A DNA stretch of 42,270 nt, taken from the NCBI GenBank assembly GCA_910585575.1, contig CAJUFS010000004.1, forward strand, positions 27,364 to 69,633. Direction: 5' to 3'. Below the pieces are notes generated by a model. The model did not search any database. It had not been told where the DNA came from and saw only the letters and a list, made by a program, of their open reading frames with translations. How positions within the stretch are numbered: position 1 is the first letter of the stretch; every line of letters begins with the position of its first letter. Shown piece by piece: positions 8,225 through 20,871 of the stretch. Made by a program: the position numbers and the translations under genes. This stretch comes from an uncultured Adlercreutzia sp. (GTDB lineage: Bacteria > Actinomycetota > Coriobacteriia > Coriobacteriales > Eggerthellaceae).

Positions 8225-8815
8225 TTAAATAAGGCGCTTGGCGAAGGACGGCGCGTGGTAGTCGAAGTTCGATCGCTTCACCTGACCGCTGCCCGTGGAG
8301 GCATGGATATACTCGCCGTCGCCCACGTAGATGCCCACGTGGTACACGCCGCTGCCGCTGCCCCAAAAAAGCAGGTCGCCGGCAACCAGGGAGTCCATCG
8401 ACACCGACGTCCCCAAAGCGCTCTGCTCGGCCGCCGTGCGCGGCAGCGAGCGACCCAAGGCATGCTCGTACACCCAACGGGTGAATCCCGAGCAGTCAAA
8501 GCCCGAAGGCGTGGTACCCCCGTATACATAGGGAACGCCCTGGTGCTTCAGCGCTTCGGCGACCACCGCCTTGCGATCAGCCTTCTTCTGGGCCTTGGCC
8601 TTCTTGGCAGCCGCCTTCTTTTCGGCGCGCTCGGTGGCCTTTTCGGCCACATCGGCCACATAGTCTTTGATTTCCTCGGCGTACTGAGACGTCTCGGTCA
8701 TGAAACCGAGGGCCTGGGCCTCGGCAGGAGCGGCGCTTACTAACAGAGCCGCAGAGAGCAGGGCGGCCGCCACCGCGGCAGAAGCGCCCTTCAGGCAGTT
8801 CTTAAAAGTAACCAT
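8225..8815 (-). CDS. Small secreted NlpC/P60 endopeptidase
   Basis: A 196-residue secreted peptidoglycan endopeptidase. It has a signal peptide (1-33, ending in APAEAQA), a Lys/Ala/Glu-rich helical spacer (~40-85) and an NlpC/P60 domain to the C-terminus with Cys108 (FDCSG), His159 (YHVGIYVGDG) and His171 (HASTG). The domain resembles that of the larger hydrolase downstream (VPY-x-x-GGTTP-x-GFDCSG in both), suggesting duplication. The start at 8815 is chosen because it begins directly with the signal peptide; no good ribosome site precedes it, and the frame stays open to an ATG at 8917, so the start is not certain. It probably has its own transcript, since a promoter lies between it and the next wall gene. 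Confidence 0.82.
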   Translation of the reverse strand: MVTFKNCLKGASAAVAAALLSAALLVSAAPAEAQALGFMTETSQYAEEIKDYVADVAEKATERAEKKAAAKKAKAQKKADRKAVVAEALKHQGVPYVYGGTTPSGFDCSGFTRWVYEHALGRSLPRTAAEQSALGTSVSMDSLVAGDLLFWGSGSGVYHVGIYVGDGEYIHASTGSGQVKRSNFDYHAPSFAKRLI

Positions 8816-8932
8816 GGCCCGATACTTTAAAGACCGCCGCGCTCCTTGCCAACCGCCTCCACAACCCCCACGCGTCCGGCACAGAGAGCCAACAAATCCC
8901 CTCCGCACCGTCTCCATTCATGAGGGAAGCTA

Positions 8933-11104
<2,172 letters not shown>

Positions 11105-11115
11105 CTATCTTACCA

Positions 11116-11655
11116 CTAGTGGTTCTGCACCATGGTAATGTTCGCCTGGGGCAGCGTGACCCCGTACACCGCCATCTGCACGCCGCGGGCCATCAGGAAG
11201 AAGCCCAGGAACAGCGCAAAGGTGCCGGGGAACAGGAAGAACGCAATGCCGCAGAGCACCGAGACGATACCGGCGAACAGCGTCCAGCCCCAGCCGGACA
11301 GCTCGCGACGGAAGCGCACGGCCGCCACAATCTCAAAGATGCCATAGGCGCAGACGAAGATGCCCATCACCCACGGAATAACGACGGCCGAGGCAATGGG
11401 GTGGATGATAAACAACACGCCCAGCACGATATCGCAGATGGCATAGGCCAGCGCCCAGCCGGACAGGCCCTCGCTCTTGCGATAGCGGAAGTACGCGTAG
11501 GCATCCACAATGCCGGCGGCCAAGAACATGCAGCCCGCGATAATGGCGATGGAGACCAACGTCAGCCCCGGCACCATCAGCAATACGAAACCGATGATGA
11601 TCAACGCGATACCGGCGGCGAACATGCCCCAGTTACGTCCTACTTTCATGTCCAT
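11116..11655 (-). CDS. HdeD/DUF308 family small membrane protein
   Basis: A 179-residue protein with six evenly spaced hydrophobic helices and short loops, as in HdeD/DUF308 proteins. In enterobacteria HdeD is linked to acid resistance at high cell density, but the biochemical role is unknown, and a stress role here is only an inference. The start at 11655 (MDMKVGRN) is preceded by AGGAG at 9 bases; ATG 11649 is a close alternative, and a longer frame to 11736 has no support. It is divergent from nnrD, with about 160 bases between them. Confidence 0.8.
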   Translation of the reverse strand: MDMKVGRNWGMFAAGIALIIIGFVLLMVPGLTLVSIAIIAGCMFLAAGIVDAYAYFRYRKSEGLSGWALAYAICDIVLGVLFIIHPIASAVVIPWVMGIFVCAYGIFEIVAAVRFRRELSGWGWTLFAGIVSVLCGIAFFLFPGTFALFLGFFLMARGVQMAVYGVTLPQANITMVQNH

Positions 11656-11813
11656 AACGATCACACTCCTAGACCCTGGTTGTATACTGAATACGTCATC
11701 ATTGTAGGAGCGGGACAACCCGTAGACGGCCTGCACGGTTGACGCGTTGCCGACAGGAATGCGCGACGTAAGCAGGGCGTTTGATGACCATTTTTCTCAA
11801 CTAAAGGATACCC

Positions 11814-12737
11814 ATGGACGTTACCCTCACACCTGGTCGCAGCAACGAAGATTTGGCGGCGCTGTTACCCTTCCCCGTCGCCGAGGCCAATAAGTATACG
11901 CGCGGACACCTGAACCTGGTGGCGGGCAGCGCCGCCTACCCGGGAGCCGCCTGTCTGGCGGCCGCCGGAGCCACCCGCGCCGGCGCCGGCTACACCGAGG
12001 TCTTCTGCGCCGGCAAATCCATGATCACCGTGCGCGCCTGGATGCCGTCGCTAGTAGTGCGCGATTGGCGCACCTGGCACCCCGCGCGCCTGGAAGCACC
12101 GAAGCCGGGGCATCCCACCGCCTGCGTCATCGGCTGCGGGTTCGATCCCGAAGACAGCGCCCCGGAGCCGCTCGTCATGGAAACCCTGCGCGCCTTTCCC
12201 GGGCCCGTCCTTATCGACGGCGGTGCCCTGGCGCTCTTGGCCACGCCCACGGGCCTGCGTCTCGCCGCGGAGCGCGCCGCGGCCGCCCCTGGCTCAACGG
12301 GCGAAGGCGGAGCCGCCGCGGCAGGTCCGCTCGTCCTGACGCCCCACGGCGGCGAGGCAGCGCGCCTCGCCCGCGGCGCGCGCCTCCCCTCGTTCGGCAG
12401 CGACACAGCGGCCCTGGCCGTCGCCATCGCCCGCGCCTACGAGGCCGTCGTGGTGCTGAAGGGACCCGTCACCTATATCGCCACAGCCGATGGGACGGTG
12501 GAAATCATGGACCGCGGCACCGCAGCCCTGGCGAAGGCCGGCACTGGCGATGTGCTTGCGGGTATTCTAGGGGCGCTCCTGGCCCAAGGCCTTGCGCCCG
12601 CCGATGCAGCGGCCCTTGGCTGCGCCCTTCATGCTGAAGCCGGGCGCGCCGCCGCCGAGCAGCTTACGCCCATCTGCGTCACCGCCGAGGATGTGGCCAA
12701 CGCGCTGCCCGCGGCTATCCGCGCGCTTACGCAGTAA
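11814..12737 (+). CDS. nnrD: ADP-dependent NAD(P)H-hydrate dehydratase
   Basis: A 307-residue ribokinase-fold enzyme that repairs hydrated NADH/NADPH using ADP. Family motifs: HLNLVAGSAAYPGAA near the N-terminus (~31-45), the glycine-rich nucleotide region LTPHGGEAARLA (~177-188) and the catalytic GTGDVLAG motif (~243-250). It lacks the N-terminal epimerase domain (NnrE) that is often fused in bacteria, so the epimerase would have to be encoded elsewhere or be missing. An AAAGGA ribosome site precedes ATG 11814. In many actinobacteria nnrD lies next to acpS; here acpS is about 5 kb away with glmS between, a loosened version of that cluster. Its 3' end overlaps the convergent kinase gene by 11 bases, with no terminator visible. 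Confidence 0.92.
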   Translation: MDVTLTPGRSNEDLAALLPFPVAEANKYTRGHLNLVAGSAAYPGAACLAAAGATRAGAGYTEVFCAGKSMITVRAWMPSLVVRDWRTWHPARLEAPKPGHPTACVIGCGFDPEDSAPEPLVMETLRAFPGPVLIDGGALALLATPTGLRLAAERAAAAPGSTGEGGAAAAGPLVLTPHGGEAARLARGARLPSFGSDTAALAVAIARAYEAVVVLKGPVTYIATADGTVEIMDRGTAALAKAGTGDVLAGILGALLAQGLAPADAAALGCALHAEAGRAAAEQLTPICVTAEDVANALPAAIRALTQ

Positions 12738-15288
12738 CCGTCAGCTGGGCCACCACGCGCTCGAGCACCTTGATGTCGATGGGCTTCGCCACATGGGCGT
12801 TCATGCCGGCCTCCAAAGCCTCGCGCTCGTCCTCGGCAAAGGCGTTGGCCGTCATGGCCACAATGGGAATAGCCGCTGCGTCGGGACGCCTCAGGGCGCG
12901 AATGGCCCGGGCGGCGTCGTGGCCGTTCATCACCGGCATCTGCACGTCCATGAAGATCATGTCGAACTGACCGAGCGCGCTGGAGCGGAACTTCTCCACG
13001 GCTTCCTGGCCGTTCTCGGCCACCTCGCTCGTGGCGCCGTGCATGTCCAAAATAGCCGCGATGATCTCGGCATTCAGCTCGTTGTCCTCGGCCACCAGGA
13101 AGTGCTTGCCCTCTAAAGCGTGCTCCAGCACCTCGGCCGAGGGGCCGTCGGCCGCCTCGGGGGTCTGGCCCTCGTCCAAGGCCGGCGGGAAGTCCAGATC
13201 GATGATGAAGGTGCTGCCCCGACCCAGCGTGCTTTCCACGGAGATGGTGCCGCCCATGAGGTCCACCAGGTTCTTCGTGATGGCCATGCCCAAACCGGTG
13301 CCTTGAATTTTGCTGGTAGCCTGGGTTTCCTCGCGGGAGAACGAATCGAAGATGGTGCGCAGATACTCCTCCGACATGCCAATGCCCGTATCGCGCACGA
13401 TGATGCGCAGATGCTGCAGCTCGCCATGGCGCTTGAGCGACCCATCAATGCGGAAGAGGATGGAGCCGCCATCGGGGGTGTACTTCATGGCGTTGGACAG
13501 CAGGTTCATGAGAATCTGGCGCAAGCGCCCCTCGTCGCCCACCAAAGCCTCGTGATCGAGCGTGCCCATCTCGACGGTGAACTCCTGGTGCTTCTCGTCG
13601 GTTTGCGGGCGCATCATGGCCTCCACGGCCTCCACCGTCTCAGGCAGGCGGAACACGCTGGCAGCCAAGGTGGTTTTGCCGGCCTCAATCTTGGACATGT
13701 CCAGCACGTCGTTGATGAGCCCCAGCAAATGCTGACCCGACGTGGCAATCTTGTGGTTATACTCCCGCACCGCCTCGGGGTTTTCGGCGTCGCGGTCGAT
13801 AAGGGTGGAGAAGCCCAGGATGGCGTTCATGGGCGTGCGGATGTCGTGACTCATAGAAGACAGGAAGCTGCTCTTGGCCTGATTCGCCTCTTCAGCCGCC
13901 TGCTTGGCGTCCACCAGCTTCTGGCGAATGTCATGCTCGTCGGTGACATCGGTCAGCGAGTAGATGATCTTCTCCTGGCCGTCGAGCTTGACCCCGTGGC
14001 TGGTGATGCGCAACCACATGGAGCGACCCAGTTTGCTGTTAAAGCACTCGAACTCCCAGCTGCGCAGCGCATCGGGCATGCCAGAGTGAACGATGGCCGC
14101 CACCTTGGCGTAGGCCTCGTTGGGGCTCAAGGGATCAATGACGAAGAACTCGCGGGCCGGGATGCCCATGATGTCCTTGATGTTCTCGAACACCGCCTCC
14201 ACCGTGCGCTCTTCCCCGTCCACAATAAAGATGGCCGTGTCGATATTCTCGCCAATGGCCTGGTAGAGGCTTTGCACATAAAGCTCGTAGCGGTGCTCGC
14301 GGCGCCAGCGGTACACGAAGAGCAGCACCAGGGCCGCCACGGCCACGGCCACGGCCACGGCTAGCACGGCCACCATGCGCGTGGTCAGACCCACAATTTC
14401 CGTACCGTCCTTCTCCACCACCGAAAGAGGCAGCAAGGTTACCAGCGACCAACCGGGCTTCGCCTCGAGGGGCGTGCTGTAGACGAACTGCTGCTCGCCA
14501 TCGAAGGAGAGCACCTGGCTGTCCGTCGTGGCGTCCGCAATGTGGCTGAGCAGCTGGTCAACCTTGGCATCGCCATTGCCGGCCTCTTTCAACAAGGAGG
14601 TCAGGTCGCCCTTTTGGGCATCGGCGGCACCGCGATTGGCATCGAGCACAATGGTGCCTGCGGAGTCCACCACGTAGGTCTCGCCTGCATTGGTATACGT
14701 GGTGTCGTAGGAATTCTGCAGCTCGTCGGCGGGAAACGAGACGTACACCGCGCCAAGCACCTCGTCCGAGGCCAAGTCGCTGTTATCGCCCGGTTCCCGC
14801 TCGTCTTTCGAAAGCGGCGCGTAGAACAAGATGCGGCGCTCCCCCGAGTGGCCGAAGTACACCTCGGTGGACCCCGTCTTGCCCTCAAGACCGGGAGCGA
14901 ACAGCTCTTCCTCGCGCTCGGCGGGGTAAAGGTCCGACTCCGTCGACGAGCACCACACCGTGCCGTCTTTCATGCGCACCCAGCCCGTCGAGGCCCCATG
15001 GGTAGCCAGGAAATCATCCACCTGATCGGGGATCTCTTCGGCCGGGGCATGGGAGAGATAGTGGGCCAGGCTCTGCACCCCATCCTGATCGGCGCGCAGG
15101 CACTCGTCCAAGTACCGCGCCCGGGAAGTGGTCAGCTCCATGACCGATGTCGTGGTGGTGCTGCGCACCAGGCCCTGAATGCTGTCGCGATAGAAGAGGC
15201 TCGTCGCCACAACGACGGCAGCCAGCAGCGCCACGATCACCAGGACCATGGCCATGATTTTACGGCTGTCAACCTTGACGGCGTGCAT
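12727..15288 (-). CDS. Membrane-bound hybrid sensor histidine kinase with receiver domain
   Basis: An 853-residue signalling kinase. Helix TM1 (~11-33) and TM2 (~304-327) flank a ~270-residue extracellular sensor that looks like a Cache-type domain (VYVSFPADEL; YVVDSAGTIVLDA). Then come a PAS-like region (~345-450), HisKA with phospho-acceptor His481 (SMSHDIRTP), an ATPase domain with N box (N595, N599) and G boxes DTGIGMS (633-639) and GTGLGMA (663-669), and a C-terminal receiver with acidic pocket Glu734/Asp735, phospho-acceptor Asp781 and Lys835. No Hpt domain or output regulator is encoded beside it, so its partner is elsewhere. AAGGGGAG precedes ATG 15288. A lone TATACT (15363-15358) could be its -10 box. 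The ligand is unknown. Confidence 0.92.
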   Translation of the reverse strand: MHAVKVDSRKIMAMVLVIVALLAAVVVATSLFYRDSIQGLVRSTTTTSVMELTTSRARYLDECLRADQDGVQSLAHYLSHAPAEEIPDQVDDFLATHGASTGWVRMKDGTVWCSSTESDLYPAEREEELFAPGLEGKTGSTEVYFGHSGERRILFYAPLSKDEREPGDNSDLASDEVLGAVYVSFPADELQNSYDTTYTNAGETYVVDSAGTIVLDANRGAADAQKGDLTSLLKEAGNGDAKVDQLLSHIADATTDSQVLSFDGEQQFVYSTPLEAKPGWSLVTLLPLSVVEKDGTEIVGLTTRMVAVLAVAVAVAVAALVLLFVYRWRREHRYELYVQSLYQAIGENIDTAIFIVDGEERTVEAVFENIKDIMGIPAREFFVIDPLSPNEAYAKVAAIVHSGMPDALRSWEFECFNSKLGRSMWLRITSHGVKLDGQEKIIYSLTDVTDEHDIRQKLVDAKQAAEEANQAKSSFLSSMSHDIRTPMNAILGFSTLIDRDAENPEAVREYNHKIATSGQHLLGLINDVLDMSKIEAGKTTLAASVFRLPETVEAVEAMMRPQTDEKHQEFTVEMGTLDHEALVGDEGRLRQILMNLLSNAMKYTPDGGSILFRIDGSLKRHGELQHLRIIVRDTGIGMSEEYLRTIFDSFSREETQATSKIQGTGLGMAITKNLVDLMGGTISVESTLGRGSTFIIDLDFPPALDEGQTPEAADGPSAEVLEHALEGKHFLVAEDNELNAEIIAAILDMHGATSEVAENGQEAVEKFRSSALGQFDMIFMDVQMPVMNGHDAARAIRALRRPDAAAIPIVAMTANAFAEDEREALEAGMNAHVAKPIDIKVLERVVAQLTVTA

Positions 15289-15416
15289 AGCTCCCCTTCA
15301 GCGTTACGCGGCAATAGCCGTGGGAACGCCTGCGCGCGCCCGGGCCTCTAGCTCCCCAGTATAGCAGGGAGACCCCTATCGGCAGCCTGTGAATAGCCCC
15401 GCCCCGAAAGCGGTCG

Positions 15417-17264
<1,848 letters not shown>

Positions 17265-17530
17265 AAACTGCTCCTATCACAACAGGCGGCTCGGCCGCCC
17301 CGTTCACAACCGCGACGCGCTTCAGCCGCGCCAACGAACTGCTTCAACCTCGTTGGCACCAGCAGAGCGTACGGCCCGGCCGCGCCCACGGCGCGCTTCG
17401 TGTTCATATCGTCCGCCCATTGTACCGAACCAGGCCAAGCCCGAGGAGCCGCTTCACGAAATCAGGACGGGGCTGCGAAGCGCTTTGGTATCATGCCTTT
17501 ACAGCAAATCACCCGCGCTAAAGGAGCCCC

Positions 17531-18088
17531 ATGGCCCGCTCGAAGAAATCCCAAGCCATCGTCGATGGCGCCCTGTCCATGGCCGTGCCCGACGATTCCG
17601 TCGGCCTCGGCGTCGACATCGTGGAAATTGCCCGCATGCGCAAGATCATGGACCGCTCCCCTACCTTCGTGGAGAAAACCTACTCCGCGGCCGAGCGCGC
17701 CTACTGCGATGAGCACACCCATCCCGAGGTGCACTACGCCACCCGCTTCGCCGCCAAAGAGGCCGTCCTTAAGGCCCTGGGCACCGGCTTTTCCGGCGGC
17801 GTGCACCCCCTCGACATCGAGGTGCGGCGCACCAACAAGGGGCGCCCCTACGTGGTGCTCACCGGACGGGCCCGCGAGATTGCCCGCGAGCAGGGCGTTC
17901 GCGAGATCCCCCTCTCGCTGTCCTTCACCCATACCGATGCCGTGGCCTGCGCCATGACCATCACCGAGGACTCCATCGCCGCCCAGGAGCGTCGCCGCGA
18001 CCCCATGGAGGAGCTGACCAAGCAGTTCAAGGAAGCCCGCACCATGCTCGACGACCTCCCCGCCAGCGGAGACAGCAAAAGCGAGTAG
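17531..18088 (+). CDS. acpS: Holo-[acyl-carrier-protein] synthase
   Basis: A 185-residue enzyme that transfers 4'-phosphopantetheine from CoA to acyl carrier protein. The core is typical: GLGVDIVEIARM with metal-binding Asp29, RFAAKEAVLKALG with Glu77, and SLSFTHTDAVACA. The core is ~120 residues; this protein adds ~22 at the N-terminus and ~45 charged residues at the C-terminus (QERRRDPMEELTKQFKEA), longer than most AcpS. ATG 17531 is preceded by AAGGAG. A TATCAT at 17489-17494 may be its -10 box. It ends in a strong bidirectional terminator shared with pheT. Confidence 0.93.
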   Translation: MARSKKSQAIVDGALSMAVPDDSVGLGVDIVEIARMRKIMDRSPTFVEKTYSAAERAYCDEHTHPEVHYATRFAAKEAVLKALGTGFSGGVHPLDIEVRRTNKGRPYVVLTGRAREIAREQGVREIPLSLSFTHTDAVACAMTITEDSIAAQERRRDPMEELTKQFKEARTMLDDLPASGDSKSE

Positions 18089-18158
18089 GCAGTCGCGGCC
18101 TCGGGCAGCGCCTCCCCAGCGCGCCGCGATGGCCGCGGGCCCCAGCCCCCCTCAAAAC

Positions 18159-18204
18159 AAAGGGCCGGCCAGGATTCACTCCCGACCGGCCCTTTCTTTT
18201 CTTG
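18159..18204. terminator. Bidirectional rho-independent terminator between acpS and pheT
   Basis: A 10-base-pair perfect stem, AAAGGGCCGG (18159-18168) with CCGGCCCTTT (18186-18195), is followed by CTTTTCTT on the plus strand and by TTGTTTTG on the minus strand. It serves both convergent genes. Confidence 0.85.
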
Positions 18205-18213
18205 CAAGCAACC

Positions 18214-20664
18214 TTACCCGCGGACTTCGGCTCCGGTGGCTTTTTCCACCTTGGTGACCAGCTTGCCGTGGGCCTTCTCCACCTCTTCGCTCGTCAGCGT
18301 GCGATCGGCAGCGCGATAGGTGAGGCTGTAGGCCATGGACTTCTTGCCCACGCCCACGCGCTCGTCGTCGCGGTACACGTCGAACAGGGCCACGCCCTCC
18401 AGCAGCTTGCCGCCCGCCGAGGTCATGACCTGCATCATCTTCTCATGGGACACGTCCTCCCCCACCACGAAGGCCTGGTCGACAGTGACCGCCGGGAAGG
18501 TGGGCACGTCCACATAGGGGCGCGCGGGCTGCGCGGCGCGCACCAGGGCATCCAGGTCAAGCTCGAAGGCCACAATGGGCGCCTGGGCACCGAAGGCCTC
18601 GGCCACCAGCGGATGGATCTCGCCCACCCAGCCCACAACCGCGCCGTTGGCCATCATCTCGGCCGCACGGCCCGGCTGCAGCTGCGGCGCTTCCTCGGCC
18701 GTCAGCGCGCGGAAGCGCACCTTGGGCAGCGCCAGCTCGCGGGCCAGGTTCTCCAGCACGCCCTTGCCGTCGAAGAAGTCGAAGGGCACGGCCGGGCGGT
18801 TCCAGGCGGCCTCGTCCATGGCGCCGGCCAACACGCCGGCCAGGCGCTGGCGCTCCTTGGCCTTCTTGCGCCCCTCGGCGGCGAAGAACACCGTGCCGAT
18901 CTCGTAGAGCTGGATGTTCTTCACGCCGCGGCTCTGGTTGTAGGCCACCGAGCGCAGAAGACCGGGAATGATGGACTGGCGCATCACCGACTGATCGGCG
19001 TTCAGCGGGTTCAGCAGCTCCACGGCCTGACCCAAGCCCTCAGCCGGCAGGCGCAGGCGCTCGATGTCGCCGGGCTCGGCGAAGGAGTAGGTCATGGTCT
19101 CGTTCATGCCGGAAGCGCGCAGCGTGTCGTTGACCAGGCGCCGCGTCTGCTGCTCGTCGGTGCGCGTACCCACGCGCTTGCGGCCGCCGGGCAGCGTCGG
19201 CTCGATGCGGTCCATGCCCCACAGGCGCAGCACTTCCTCGTACAGATCGATCTCGCGCTCCAGATCGGGGCGGAAGGTGGGAGGCAGCACCTGCAGGGTG
19301 TCCTCGTTCTCGCCCGCGGACACGGCGCAGCCCAGACGCACCAGGATGTCACGCACAAACTCAGCGGGAATCTCGGCCCCCATCATGGCGTTGAAGCGCG
19401 GAATGCGGAACGGCAGCGGCGCCGCTTCGGTGGGCAGCGGGTACACGTCCACCACGCCCGGGCGCACCGTGCCGCCGGACACCTCGGCCAGCAGGGCCGC
19501 GGCGGCCTGCGAGACCACCTCGCACAGGTTGTCGTCCACGCGGCGCTCGTAGCGCATGGAGGCCTCGGAGATGAGACCCAGGTTGCGGCTGGTGCGCGAG
19601 GTGCGGCCATGCTCAAAAGTGGCAGACTCCAGCAGCACCGTGGTGGTGCCCTCGGTCACCTCGGTATCCAGACCGCCCATAACGCCGGCCAGGGCCACGG
19701 CGCGCTCGGGCGTGGCGATGACCGTCATGTCGCTCGTCAGCTCGCGCTCTTCGCCATCGAGGGTGGTCAGCTTCTCGCCGTCCTCGGCCGCGCGCACAAT
19801 GACGGACACCGAACCGTCCTCGGCCTTCAGCGTGTCGTAGTCGAAGGCGTGCAGGGGCTGGCCATACAGGTACAGAATGTAGTTGGTCACATCCACCACG
19901 TTGTTAATGGGACGGCCGCCGGCGGCGCTCACGCGCTCGGCCAGCCAGTCGGGCGAAGGCCCCACCTTCACGTTGTCGATGACGCGGGCGGTATAGCGCG
20001 GGCAGCGGGTCGCCTCGGGAATCTCCACGGAGACGGTGGCGGCCACATCCTCGCCCTCGGTAAGGTCGGCCAGCTTCGCCACGTCGTCGGCCAGAGGGTA
20101 GTGCACAGGCTGCTGGTACATGGCGCCCACCTCGCGAGCCATGCCCACCATGGACAGGCAGTCGGGGCGGTTCGGGGTAATCTCCAAGTCGAGCACCGTG
20201 TCGCCCGAGCCGATGATGTCGGCAATGGGAGTGCCCACGGGCGTCTCGTCGGGCAGAATCCAAATGCCGCTGTGATCCGACCCCAGGCCCAGCTCGCGCT
20301 GCGAGCAGCACATGCCCAGGCTGACCACGCCGCGCAGCTTGGATTTCTTGATCTTGAAATCACCGGGCAGCACCGCTCCCACACAGGCTACGGGCACCTT
20401 GATATCGGCAGCGATGTTCGGCGCGCCGCACACAATTTGCACGGGCTCCTCGGCGCCCACATTCACCGTCACCACATGCATATGGTCGGAATCGGGATGC
20501 GGCTCGCAGGTGAGCACCTCGCCCACCACCACGCCGTCGAAGGCCTCGCCGAGCGTCTCCACGCCCTCGACGCCCGTACCCGTCAAATCCAACTTATCGC
20601 AGAACGCCTTCAAATCCCCCGGCACCGCCGTATAATCCGAAAGCCATTTCAAAGATACCTTCAT
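18214..20664 (-). CDS. pheT: Phenylalanyl-tRNA synthetase beta subunit
   Basis: An 816-residue subunit of the (alpha-beta)2 PheRS that charges tRNA-Phe and edits mischarged tyrosine. In order: an EMAP-like tRNA-binding domain (~40-150, GEVLTCEPHPDSDHMHV), B3/B4 editing region, B5 domain, catalytic-like core and a C-terminal ferredoxin-fold anticodon-binding domain (final ~95 residues, FPAVTVDQAFVV to the end). Length is normal. It follows pheS on the same strand after an unusually long 207-base gap that contains a large inverted repeat. Expression is presumably driven by the pheS T-box leader unless the gap holds a promoter; none was recognised. Confidence 0.96.
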   Translation of the reverse strand: MKVSLKWLSDYTAVPGDLKAFCDKLDLTGTGVEGVETLGEAFDGVVVGEVLTCEPHPDSDHMHVVTVNVGAEEPVQIVCGAPNIAADIKVPVACVGAVLPGDFKIKKSKLRGVVSLGMCCSQRELGLGSDHSGIWILPDETPVGTPIADIIGSGDTVLDLEITPNRPDCLSMVGMAREVGAMYQQPVHYPLADDVAKLADLTEGEDVAATVSVEIPEATRCPRYTARVIDNVKVGPSPDWLAERVSAAGGRPINNVVDVTNYILYLYGQPLHAFDYDTLKAEDGSVSVIVRAAEDGEKLTTLDGEERELTSDMTVIATPERAVALAGVMGGLDTEVTEGTTTVLLESATFEHGRTSRTSRNLGLISEASMRYERRVDDNLCEVVSQAAAALLAEVSGGTVRPGVVDVYPLPTEAAPLPFRIPRFNAMMGAEIPAEFVRDILVRLGCAVSAGENEDTLQVLPPTFRPDLEREIDLYEEVLRLWGMDRIEPTLPGGRKRVGTRTDEQQTRRLVNDTLRASGMNETMTYSFAEPGDIERLRLPAEGLGQAVELLNPLNADQSVMRQSIIPGLLRSVAYNQSRGVKNIQLYEIGTVFFAAEGRKKAKERQRLAGVLAGAMDEAAWNRPAVPFDFFDGKGVLENLARELALPKVRFRALTAEEAPQLQPGRAAEMMANGAVVGWVGEIHPLVAEAFGAQAPIVAFELDLDALVRAAQPARPYVDVPTFPAVTVDQAFVVGEDVSHEKMMQVMTSAGGKLLEGVALFDVYRDDERVGVGKKSMAYSLTYRAADRTLTSEEVEKAHGKLVTKVEKATGAEVRG

Positions 20665-20744
20665 TGTCCATTCTTTCTCTTATGCGATTCCCGCCGCAAA
20701 CCAGCAAGAATCGCCCTTTTCAAGCAAGTCAATGCCCAGAGAGA

Positions 20745-20846
20745 CACGGGGTGATGCTCACCAAGCGAGTTCCGCAGCGACTGGAACAGTCCAGTGGACT
20801 GTTCCACAAAGCGAGGACTGTTTGAGCGACTGAGCATTACCCCGTG
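20745..20846. repeat. 102-base nested inverted repeat in the pheS-pheT gap
   Basis: Outer arms of 16 bases (20745-20760 and 20831-20846) match with one mismatch. At the centre is a perfect 12-base palindrome pair, TGGAACAGTCCA (20782-20793) and TGGACTGTTCCA (20795-20806), with one base between. AAGCGAG occurs on both flanks (20763-20769, 20809-20815). It could fold as one long cruciform-like RNA. No open frame lies within it. It resembles a dispersed palindromic element or attenuator more than a simple terminator, since no T-run follows. Confidence 0.85.
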
Positions 20847-20871
20847 GCTCGACCCCGGGAGAGATTCAGCC

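Noticed and set aside
17265-17530. A glmS ribozyme in the gap upstream of glmS
   Set aside because: The ribozyme's conserved core was not found; only a short GC hairpin is present.
18202-20754. An 850-codon plus-strand open frame opposite pheT
   Set aside because: It mirrors the codon pattern of pheT, is rich in His/Gln/Gly/Arg, and matches no family; it also crosses the acpS/pheT terminator.
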